Positions 35,612 to 45,135 of a stretch of DNA of 64,000 nucleotides are shown here, in pieces; the first letter of the stretch is position 1, and each line of letters begins with the position of its first letter. The stretch lies in the NCBI RefSeq assembly GCF_000264995.1, contig NW_006767441.1, positions 1,314,370-1,378,369 on the forward strand. Direction: 5' to 3'. The position numbers and the translations under genes were made by a program. Source of the DNA: Punctularia strigosozonata HHB-11173 SS5 (taxonomy: Eukaryota > Basidiomycota > Agaricomycetes > Corticiales > Punctulariaceae). The notes beneath the pieces were generated by a model. It searched no databases. It was not told where the DNA came from and saw only the letters and a list, made by a program, of their open reading frames with translations.

Positions 35612-38074
35612 ATGTTGTTGTATGATAACTGGGATCACTGGGCGGCGAGCAGCCGGTTATCGATGGAATTCACGATAACATTCTCTCATTCGGCCCCGAC
35701 GTCGATGCCATCCATCCCGGCGGACCATCTGACGTTTCCGCTCACGTTTCCGTGGCCCGAGATCTCGGTGGGGTCAACGTTCGGTGGCAATCATGCGAGC
35801 CACGCTTCCGATCCGGCGCTGCAAGCTCTTGTCGTGCGGTGGGAGATACGGGAGTCGACACTTTCATATTCGGACAACCGGATCTTGCTGAGATGTTAAG
35901 GGTTCGGACATGCATGGCGCAACATTTTTTTCTTCGATGCGTCAGTGTGGAAGATGTGTATGCCAGGACGCGGTGGAGCTATGCTACGACTTCGCGACTC
36001 CTGTATCTCAATCGTAGTCATGTATAGGTTGCAACCTGTCTGGACTCTATAGATCGAGCAACGTTGCGACGCGCGTACACTATCCAACCGCGTTGCGTCT
36101 GAGTTGAGCGTGCCTGGTCGTCTGCGTGGCAATCGCGGTTAAACGCGAGATCGCTGATAACGCACGAGAACGATACAGTTTTATACTTTTGGCACCGGAG
36201 AAAGACAACTCGACGATGCGATCTCAAGAAGGGACACAGGTGACGGGGTTAGAACTCTCCCTCGACCACTGAATAACTTTGCGGCGGCGGCAATGGGCAT
36301 TGGCAGCAACCTACTGGATCCGGTAACCTCTTTCGCGGGCAGGGCACGCTGCTTCTCCGTAAGCCGGGATTATCCAGTAAAATATCACACGAAGCGTCTA
36401 CATCTCGATGATACGTTTTCGAGACGACTGTACGCCCGCGCAAGATCTGATTATCTCTAGCATGGCGGACTGCTCGCCTTGTCATCCCACTGCAATGCCG
36501 GAACCCACTCGGCCTCGGAGCTTCTTGCGTCAAGTATAAAATGCGCTCTGATAGTTGGAGTCCTAGCAGCCAGCAAATAACTTCCCGTCTTCCCTTTCCT
36601 CGCCCCTCCTCCTGTACAGTATGTGTAAACGCCGCTTGTCAGTATTTTCCCCGACCGTTTCGAAGATGTATACTCATCCCCGATACGCGCAGCGTTCAGA
36701 ATCAATACCGGCGTTGTGGCCATGCCATAGATTTGGTGGGTAACCAATGGCCGGGCTTCATCTCTTTGGCTGACCTCTTATTCGCAGCCGGAGCAGATTG
36801 TAACTCATTTTCGAGCATTTGCTGGGCTTGTCCTGATTCATAGCGCAGGCTCCGTGCGACGACCGTTTCTGCAAGTTCAGCCCGGCGCACCCACCGACGT
36901 GTCAACCTCCAAGCTGCCTCCAGACGTGCTGGCAATAGTAAGTCGCGTGTGTTTCGCGATTTGGAGCGAGCTGACGTATTCTCGGCTTCTCGTCACCCGT
37001 GGATGCTGCTGCCTCGACCAGCCATCAATTTCCCGAGTCTTACGGCAAGTAATGTGTCATTTCGCGTGCGCTTCTCGACCTCACCGGTATGACCGATAGC
37101 TCCGTTGATCGATAACTACTGCCCGGACTGCTACGCTCGCGGTCTTGCGCGCTAATCAAGTAACGACGGTTGGACTGGAGCTGCAGCCCCATGCGCTATC
37201 GAGATATTACGCTAATATCTGGAATATTTGATTTTTCGCCCGCATCTATATGATGGAATCTTAGCCCACCCCCTTATCATGTATTCCGTACTTACCCGTA
37301 CATCCCTAGACATTAGTATTTAGACATCCCATTGTACCAACGGAGGCAAAGACTGACGTGCCCCGGAAATGGATTCCGCTGCCTGAGTAGGAACAAGACG
37401 GGAGAAGCCAAAGGGCAAGCTCCTCGAATGACTGTGCAGGATAAGAACCTCCCTGAACGGCTGATCACGATGTCAGCAAGATCCCCGCCTTCCCGTTGCC
37501 GTCAAGGTCACGATGGCCTTCGTGAAGGCGGGAGTAAGTGGGTAGCACGTCCGAGAGATCGCGGTTGTATCTCGCCAGGAAGTCGGCAAGGGACGACGGC
37601 GCACAGAGATTTCAGCGATACAGTGAGCCCGCACTTGGCCCGCACCAGTGGTCCCGGAGATAACTTCCCGTTGGACGGTTCTGCGGATCAGTGGCCCGTA
37701 GCTGCAGCGTTGAGCCGACGCGAGGTTGAGATAAACTCGCGAGCAATGCCAGTGTGAGAAGAATCAGCGGCTTGTGGCAATCCAGGGCAATCCCCGTAGA
37801 CATGTGAGGGCTTAGGGGATAAGGAAGTCCGACCCTAGATGAAGGTGTCCCGCCGGCATCAGCTTGTTGCAGCCGCAAAATATCAACCGCAGGGCGTTGT
37901 AGCGATACAACGGGATGAATTGAGGAAGAGGGCGTTTTTTCAGAGCGGAAGGGCGTCTGAAACGTGAGAGGCGAGGGGCACGTGCTAGCAACACTTTGCT
38001 CCGCTCACCACCCCCGGGTCCGACGCCACGCCGCATCGCAGCCTTTCAGCACAGATTTGTTGTTCACAATCGCA
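35612..38074. other. Unassigned 2.5-kb interval
   Basis: The largest stretch without a supported gene. Directly after the GCN3 stop the same frame stays open for 96 codons (35612-35899). Around 36700-36950 both strands are open: plus has PEQIVTHFRAFAGLVLIHSA, minus has YESGQAQQMLENELQSAPAA. A minus-strand frame from 37802 begins with a signal-peptide-like sequence (HKPLILLTLALLASLS). A nearby minus frame ends DLDGNGKAGILLTS. None forms a convincing complete gene. Confidence 0.4.
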
Positions 38075-39535
38075 ATGGGTGCACCGCTACCACTAGCTTC
38101 AACATCATCGCAATGGATCTTTCCTGTCGCCGCATTAAAGTTGACTCCGAGCATCACCACCACCCGTGAAATGTCAATCGAAAAAGAACTCTACGAACGT
38201 GCACGAGGCGTTGAATTCCTGTTCCGTTTAGGCGTGTCTCTTGTGCTGTTCGTAATCCCAGCTTACGATGCCCACGATCACTACGGAAAACGTGTATCTG
38301 AACATTTTCGATCAGTCCGTCATCGGCTCTATTCACCGCGGCAACTTGGTTTCACCGCTTCTTCATGCGGTTTGCGTTGGAAGACTATCATCGCCAAGTA
38401 AGGTCTAATCTCTTCGGAGATAGCTCGGATGCCGTATCTGACTCTCTATGATTCAAGGATGTCGCTGCTGCATGCATCTTCCTCGCGACAAAAACAGAGG
38501 AGTGTGGCAGAAAGCTGAAGGACGTCGCCAAAGTCTGCCTGGCAAAGATTCACAATATACCACATATGGAAGAAATTCCATCAGACAGCCCAGTAAGCAT
38601 CACAAATGTGCAAGCGTCGTTTCATCCCAGAATAGTTGACCGTCCCTTTCCTGCAGCAAGTTGAAGAATGCCAGACTGCGATTCTGCAAGCGGAGGAGGC
38701 CCTCCTCGAGGCGCTATGTTTTGATTTCGTGGTAGAAAGCCCTCACGCGCACCTCTTAGAACTCTTCGAGAACACTCCAGCGTCGGATGACCTCACCGAG
38801 ACCTACGCCTGGAGCATCGCATGCGATTCGTGGGTTTCAGTCACAAATTACTTACCCGAGTCCTTCCTAACCCCGTGGCCAATGTTAATCATAGATATCG
38901 CACGCCATTGTGTATACTCTACACGCCGAAGGTCATAGCTGCTGCCTGCTATGTGCTCGCTCAGCGTGTGCGCGAAGGCCCACACTCTCCGTCCCTCGAC
39001 GCCAGGATAGCTCTCTCAGCGCCAGGAGCGTCATTGCCGACACCCCCGACCCATAAACCCGCTTCCCCCGATGCTTCCCGATACGCCGTGGACCAGCTCC
39101 AGCTGTCTGAACAGGAAGTAACCGGAGTTAGCGGTAGGATATCCGAGGTCCTTCCAGGCTTCACGAGCTTATCGCCGTCTTATCTGACCAGATTCGCTTT
39201 CCATCTTGCTCGAGTTCTATAACGCACAAGATCTGCAGGATAAGGCCCAACACTTGTCCTCTATTGCATCGGTATGTTACGAGACTGGACTCGCTTTCCA
39301 TGGTCTAAAGTTCTCTTAGATCCCGCCTCCGTCCGTGGCCCGGTCTCTAGAACGCGGGTGCCTCTATCCACCCATCTCCCACATAGCGCTCAAGTCGACT
39401 GCGAGCACCGTACAACATAATTCAGAGCAATTGCACAATCTCACGCCGAACTCAGCGAACGGCAGCATTACTCCGCACCGTATACTAGAAGCGGAGCCCC
39501 AAGCGCCCGCCTCTGCGCGGTCGCCTCGACAATGA
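38075..39535 (+). CDS. CTK2: Ctk2/cyclin-K-type cyclin
   Basis: A transcription-type cyclin that would pair with a CDK9/CDK12-like kinase to phosphorylate the RNA polymerase II C-terminal domain. ATG at 38075 gives MGAPLPLASTSSQWIFPVAA. Cyclin box 1 is SIEKELYERARGVEFLFRLG, then across an intron PSSALFTAATWFHRFFMRFA, ALEDYHRQ, DVAAACIFLATKTEECGRKL and KDVAKVCLAKIHNI. The first intron must use the GTTCGTAAT donor for VSLVL|PSSALF to read through. Cyclin box 2 includes EVEECQTAILQAEEALLEAL and CFDFVVESPHAHLLELFE, later PKVIAAACYVLAQRVREG. A Pro/Ser-rich tail ends ASARSPRQ at 39533-39535. The Ctk2/Pch1/cyclin K assignment fits the box-1 motif, but cyclin L/T cannot be excluded. Confidence 0.85.
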
Positions 39536-40181
39536 AGATGATCAGTAACTAGAATTCCTTTGCTTTGAGTCATGTTACTCCTCTGTGACAATGTACATGT
39601 ACAAGAAACATCTGTAGCATACGGTAATATAGGGGGCATACAATATATACGACTATGACATACGCGTGTTCCTCATTCATCGTGAGTACTTCATTGACAG
39701 AATATGAGCTTCCCACTTCGTCGCGGACGGCGTGATGGTTCAGAATCATGGACATGAACTTCCCACTCACGCCGTTTGCCAGTGCCGAGGACGAAGGGGC
39801 CGCAAAAAGTGCCGCCGTGACGCCTGGGGTGTTGGAGCCGCGCTGCAACGTGCAGAAACCTAGCGTGGTAGAAAGTTGGAGGCTGTTGGGGAGAGCGGGA
39901 GGCATATTCTCGGACTCTTCCGAGATCGTCACGGCGAAGGCATGTTTGATGGGCTCTTCCCATCTGCAATGCGTTGCGGCCCGCAAGTCCGGGCAGGGCA
40001 AGGAGAGGAGCGGTGTCGCCTCGCTATCGGTAGTACTGATCGCGTCCGAGGAAAATCACGAGTCAAGCTATTTCCGGTCCTGACTCGTGTGTGGGTCAAC
40101 CGAAACCAAGGATAGGTACACATTCCGTAGCGGCGCGCTGGTCCTTGCTCGAGACTGGTCGTATGTCTCAACCAGGATTGG
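39536..40181. other. Intergenic, convergent
   Basis: About 650 bp between convergent ends. A 143-codon minus-strand frame (39570-40001) contains TLQRGSNTPGVTAALFAAPS and is also open on the plus strand. It could be a 3' exon of the upstream minus gene, but no clear splice link was found. Confidence 0.35.
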
Positions 40182-42416
40182 CTAGCAGAAACACGGAGAG
40201 GTGTGTCGTCGTGGTCGAGAGTCCATAGGCTCGTAGGATAATCTGGGGTAACTATGCTTCCGCTTGCGGGCATGAGGCTGCGGGCCGGCGGTGGGAATAG
40301 TAATGTGAACATATGGGTCCTTCTTGAGCTCGACAGCGAACACCGGCCGGATGTCCGGATATGGCACCCCTCGCCGCCAAATTAGAACCCGATCTTTCAA
40401 CACGGGTGCGGTGACCCCATATCGAGACTCTAAGGGTGAGGTAGGAGATTCAGGGTCGTAGCTTGGTTGGGCGAAGGGATGGACACCGCTGTGCGGTCGA
40501 AGGTCCTGAACGATATCCGGTGATCGTTCCTCTGGCAGAGATGTCGTGTACACAGGATGCGGACCCGGTGGGAGGGTATTGAAGCCAGGCGTCGTTATCG
40601 GTGACAAAGGACAGAATCGCCGCAGTCCCGGTTCTTGCAGTTCATTTGTCGTATCAGCTAGATGGCGTTCTGGGATAGAAAGCGGTGGGAGATCGTAGAC
40701 GGGGATGGCCGTATGACTTCCGCGCCGAGCGTGAGAGAGGGCGTCAGTCTTTCCAATCCTTGCGTCGAACATAGGCGTATCGCCGTCATGGCCGTCGCAC
40801 AGCGTGCGATCGTCCGAAGATCGCCGCCTCCTCTTTTCAGCCGGAGGCGTATCATGAGCGTCGGAATCTGCCACATCCCGTTTCCGGGCGAGGGTCACTG
40901 ATTGTTTTGCTGTAGAAGGATCCTCGAGCGTGTTACCGTGTAGAAGTGGCGTTTTTGGCCGCCTGTCTGGTCTTCTATCCGTACGCTTGTGTAATAATGC
41001 GCCTCCGATCCAAGTTGCAGAATCTGGGCCGTGTTGTGAGACACTGCCCACGGTGATCCAAACAGCGCTTACCGGTTGACCGCACCATAGAGCAGGACCC
41101 GCAGTTGATAGACGGTGCAACAGCCGTAGATGCTGCCTCATCGAACATATCTGAGCCTTCATCATCCGAGGGCTCCCCAGACACCTACATCACGGAAGGG
41201 AAGGTAAGATGTGTGACGACCAGGAGCCACGGACACGTACTATTGGCGTTATCCATCTACTATGACCGCGAGCACTGGCACTTGATAGCCAGTATATCAG
41301 GCAGTGCAAGATTGTCGGTGCATGGACATCGAAGGTTTTCACTGGGGACACGAAGCCGGTCGTCCATCCTATAGTGACCCTATGTCGGCAACTGGTCGAT
41401 TCTCAGAGGGTACGATGCTTACCGATGGAGAAGCTTCCGAACACCCAGCCCTCGTAGGTTGAAAGGACAAAGAAACGACTTCGGTATCGGTAACATGTAT
41501 CCCAAAGCTAGAACGTGATCAGCATATAATCAAGGGCTATCGAATGATGTGAACATACCTTGGCCCATAAGCGCCTATTACTACGTAGCCGCCGAGCAGC
41601 CACGGGTGCGCCCCTCTTGTCCTCCGGCGTTAACTTCTTCAGGGGAAACTGGGAACGTCTGATTAGTCGAGTATGTACGTAGCGGAGCGAAGGGACATAC
41701 TGTCTTGCACCCGACGAAATCGTTCAAGTCGCAGTCCGATACTATCCAAGACGGTTGGATAGCGACAACCAAGTTTCCTCGAATATGACCGTCGGCGGAC
41801 TTGCTACCCCATACGAAGTGACGGAAGATTTCTCGGTCGTGATCGTCAATGCCAGGAACGAAAGACAGTGAACGGGTATCCGGGAAGTTATGGTGTACGA
41901 CAGCCTGCGCGGTTTGTAAGGGCAATGCTTCGACCCACTCAACATAACTAATGAGAAAGTTGTAAGCATTCTGGTTTGACACAATTCTGCATATATGCTG
42001 CTCACCCCGTGATATCAGATGGTGGGGCGAGGGTACAATGAGTGCCAGGTTCTGTTAGATATGGCATAGCCAATTGACTTATGAATATCTGCTCCTTTCC
42101 GGAGCGATCGCGCCCGCGAAACTCATAAGAGATCCCTGGAATGCTGGTTCAGCATAGCCTTGGACGCTTGCGATTGACACTCACACGATGAGACCGCACT
42201 GTCGAACACGGTCGGGATGATCATCTGCATGGCTGCTAGCTTTCGCCGCCTGGTCCCTGACACAGCCAGCGCATTCTTGTGTGTGCGCTTGCCTTTCGTC
42301 GGTCGCTCAGGAGCCTCGTCGCTGAGAATAAGTGGAGGCAAGGTCGTTTGCTCAAGAAACGACCTCAGGCTAGGGGGCTCGGGCCCGAGCAAACTCGCTG
42401 ATAGGAACTGGCCCAT
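40182..42416 (-). CDS. Conserved mushroom-type protein of unknown function
   Basis: Function unknown. ATG at 42416 gives MGQFLSASLLGPEPPSLRSF. Exons then read ISYEFRGRDRSGKEQIFISQ, SYVEWVEALPLQTAQAVVHH, SLSFVPGIDDHDREIFRHFV, NLVVAIQPSWIVSDCDLNDF, FPLKKLTPEDKRGAPVAARR, DTCYRYRSRFFVLSTYEGWV, GWTTGFVSPVKTFDVHAPTI and LHCLIYWLSS. I associate this block order with a family widespread in Agaricomycetes whose C-terminal part faintly recalls fungal FunK1-type kinases (STYEGWVFG; PTILHCLIYWL), without visible catalytic motifs. A long disordered tail follows (EPSDDEGSDMFDEA, the NLS-like EKRRRRSSDD), ending SPCFC at 40182. Seven or more introns. The join of core to tail near 41200 uses an intron of about 100 nt and is the least certain point. 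Confidence 0.65.
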
Positions 42417-42791
42417 ACGCGCAGAGGAGGGGTAAGGTATCTTTGCGCTGCCAGCGGGTGAATAGTATATATCGGCCGCCCATAGCGACGCGACAATTAG
42501 GAGGCACCTTGAGCGGCATTGCCTTGGACGTGCCCGCTTATTGTCAGGTCGGTTGTGGACGCGGAGAGTCAACAACGAATCCAGCGACCACGTGAGCGAA
42601 AATGCTTCCGCTCAGATCTGTCCGCTTTCGCCGAGAGGTTCCTCTGATTGCTCCCACGAGGACTAGGCCAGAACAAAAAGAATATGTACATGCATGAGAT
42701 CCACTCCGTTAACACAACGACGCCTGCGTCGTGTCGGTGACCATATAGTTTACCGTCGATCTGTGCCAACGAGGACCACCCCGCGACGCGA

Positions 42792-43183
42792 TCAGTCCCT
42801 TCTTCGGGCAGTCAATTCGTCGTCCGGGCCCCTACGGAGCTCTGCGTCTATGATGGCACAGTCCGCACACAGCGCGGGACTGATACGTATGGGATTCTTC
42901 ACAGGTAATTGCATCATCCGGATGCATGTTGGTGACCTGCATGCTGCAAACGAATCGTTAACGCTATGCCCGGCATCGTCGGATGGAGAACTTGCCTCCT
43001 GAGCCATGCTCGTGTCTCGAGCTGAAGACGCAGTTCGGTTTCATGCAGTCCTGAAACCTTGTCGACATGGATATAAAGTGGCGGCATTGCGGGTGCCAGC
43101 GTCCGTCCATGATCTGTGGAAGAAATCCGTTATAAGGTGTTATGACGTACACAAGGGAAGATAATACGCACGTTATGGCACAT
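42792..43183 (-). CDS. Small Cys/His-rich protein, possible zinc-binding
   Basis: Function unknown. The model starts at ATG 43183 (MCHN), splices across an intron of about 58 nt (GTGCGT to CCACAG) to IMDGRWHPQCRHFISMSTRF, and continues QDCMKPNCVFSSRHEHGSG. A candidate GC-AG intron (42944-42995) then leads to ACRSPTCIRMMQLPVKNPIR. It ends ELTARRRD at 42792. The spaced pairs DCMKPNC, CRSPTC and CADC plus RHEH suggest metal binding. The protein is about 92 residues and may be longer at its N-terminus, since protein-like frames continue to about 43430. It is adjacent to and on the same strand as the unknown gene downstream; both look typical of mushroom genomes. Confidence 0.55.
42944..42995 (-). 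other. Candidate GC-AG intron
   Basis: A 52-nt intron with donor G|GCAAGT and acceptor TTTGCAG. Only this splice joins HEHGSG to ACRSPTC in frame; no GT donor in the interval does. Confidence 0.6.
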
Positions 43184-44360
43184 GTTGATGTCGTAACAAG
43201 TTATAGGCGTAGAGTAGCTGAAGGCAAGCGCCACAAAGCTGCTTCCTCTCCTTGGGCGCCCCTGGGCCTTTTAAGCAGCTGAAAACGTGCATCAGTATTA
43301 GAGCGAGGCGAGGTCGCGCACGCCTTCGCTGCTCGAACCAGCATGGGGCTTCGGAGTGAGGCAGGCTGTCGGGGCTACGGCAACGGAGCCTTACGAACGC
43401 AACACATGTGAGGCGCGAAGAACCCATTCCCGTCTCATTTTCTCTTGCCCCAGCTCATTCGGGAACTTCACTTGCCACCTCGTCCTGCCGGAATGTACAG
43501 ACGGGCCGCGGTGGTCGTGCTTGCCTGCGACGCCCGGCAATGCTGTGCCCGCGCAACCTTGCACGAATTTGCGCCATGGGGCTCCACTGCAACTCAGGCT
43601 GGGGTGTTTGAACAGGTGGAGGGACAATTTGCCTTTAGCCGGGCCTTGAACGACGTCAAGCCGGACAAGAAGAGATCCCCAGAGGCGTGCACCACACGAG
43701 GAGCGTGTAGCGCGAGAAAGAACGATCCTGTGATAGTATTGATACGGCTCGAAAAAGCCGCTGCGAACTCCGCGATTTGATCTTATCGGGAAAGGGCGCA
43801 CCAGGGGTAAGGGCCGGTCCCTTACTTGAGGATCTGATTGCCAGAGAGGGCGAATCCGAAGCAGACGAAGCACTTCACTTACAGAAAGACGTAGTGAGCG
43901 CCTACTGAAGAATACACCTTCGCGAGGCTGTCGAGACTTTTGTTGTGCCCCTTCGCAAATGTTCCTCGCACCTGCTGCAGGTTGGCACCGTCAAGACATG
44001 AATGGGGTCCGAACATAAGATAATGTTTCAAGCCCGCCCATCAGACAGGGTGACCTAGATCCGCGCAATGAGGATTGAGGTTTCAAGCGACAGTAGGGTC
44101 CTTGGGAGGGAGGTCAAAGGACCGGGTTTGATGGAGATCCACGGAGAGCACCATATACGGGGTGAGATGGTTCGCCATTAGTGCATTATTAAAGAAGCCA
44201 GGCCCATTTGCATGCCGCAAAGGCCCCAGCGAGTTGTGTAAAATGAAATAGCCGAAAGTTGGCCGAATGCAGGATACTCCGCGTCGAACGTGGCAGGAGC
44301 ACAAGCTGGCCCGACCTCGGAATGTAAGCAAACGAGGGAGGCCGCGTCGTACAGGCGACC
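43184..44360. other. Unassigned interval
   Basis: About 1.2 kb between two minus-strand genes. Overlapping open frames on both strands around 43390-43870 reach 160 codons, but neither strand shows recognisable motifs or consistent splice sites. I make no gene call. Confidence 0.4.
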
Positions 44361-45024
44361 CTAACCGCCTCGCTTTCGGATCTTCTGCACCAATGCTACC
44401 TTCTCTCTCACCTAAATGTCGGGGGTGAGCCAAAGGCAGCGCACGGGGGAGCAGAACACGAAACGCACTTCATGGGCGAACATTCGTCTCCACTTCTCCC
44501 TCTTCAACCTTCGCCTTCTCTCGCCTGCTTGCTCGTGTCGTCGTTGGTAGTACGAAGTTTGAGGGACCTTGTTCGCAGAAAGCTGCTTCTGGAGCATCGA
44601 CAAAGCATAATCGAGTTTTCCTTCGCGAACCAAGATAGTTCGACCTATCAGGCAAGAGTCTGAGCTAATTCATGATCTGCGAGGTCGTAAGGAACGACGA
44701 ACCGGCCCAGGGATCTGCTACAGGAGGTAACATGGGCACGTCGCGATCGTGGCTCTTCTGCCATCTTTCTTCTGGGGTTAACTGCTTCTTGTTAATTTTG
44801 TCCACCACGCCGCTGAACATCTCGGTCCAGTTCGGGGTAGGCGCTCCATGGGATGCGGGGGTTCCGGTCGCCAGCGAAGAGGGCGATGTGGGATGGGGGT
44901 CTTGACGAACCGGGGCAGAGGTTGAGAGCAGTCGTCGGCATAGAATCGCCTGGCTACAGCTATCAGCTGTTCGGCGAGTCAGGCCAAGAGGCCGAAGCCA
45001 GCAGTTCTTGAGGGCTGAGAGCAT
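44361..45024 (-). CDS. MRP21: Mitochondrial ribosomal protein bS21m
   Basis: A small-subunit mitoribosomal protein of the bacterial S21 family. ATG at 45024 gives MLSALKNCWLRPLGLTRRTA. The N-terminus is a basic presequence ending RRLLSTSAP, typical of matrix import. A spacer (NWTEMFSGVVDKINKKQLTP; RDVPMLPPVADPWAG) leads across a 58-nt intron (44645-44702) into the S21 core: GRTILVREGKLDYALSMLQK, QTSYYQRRHEQAGERRRRLK, WRRMFAHE. A second 57-nt intron (44412-44468) adds the final exon VREKVALVQKIRKRGG with stop at 44361. Reading through that intron instead gives an unrelated tail, so the splice is preferred. Divergent from GIR2, with 111 bp between the start codons. Confidence 0.9.
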
Positions 45025-45135
45025 GGCCGGTGGAGAAAACGCGTGAGCGTGAGCACGCCGACCCGACCCTGCCGCGACGCGCTTGACTTCGTTCAAATAC
45101 CTGGCTCCTCGCTATCTGGCCAGCAACACGCCTCA
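45025..45135. promoter_or_regulatory. Short bidirectional promoter bS21m/GIR2
   Basis: Only 111 bp separate the start codons of the two divergent genes, so core promoters and 5' UTRs must overlap. It contains ACGCGT (45039-45044), the yeast MluI cell-cycle-box sequence, and no TATA box. Whether the motif acts here is unknown. Confidence 0.6.

Noticed and set aside
43391-43873. 160-codon minus-strand ORF with an overlapping plus-strand ORF
   Set aside because: Both strands are open in GC-rich sequence, neither shows motifs, and the codon pattern is not decisive.
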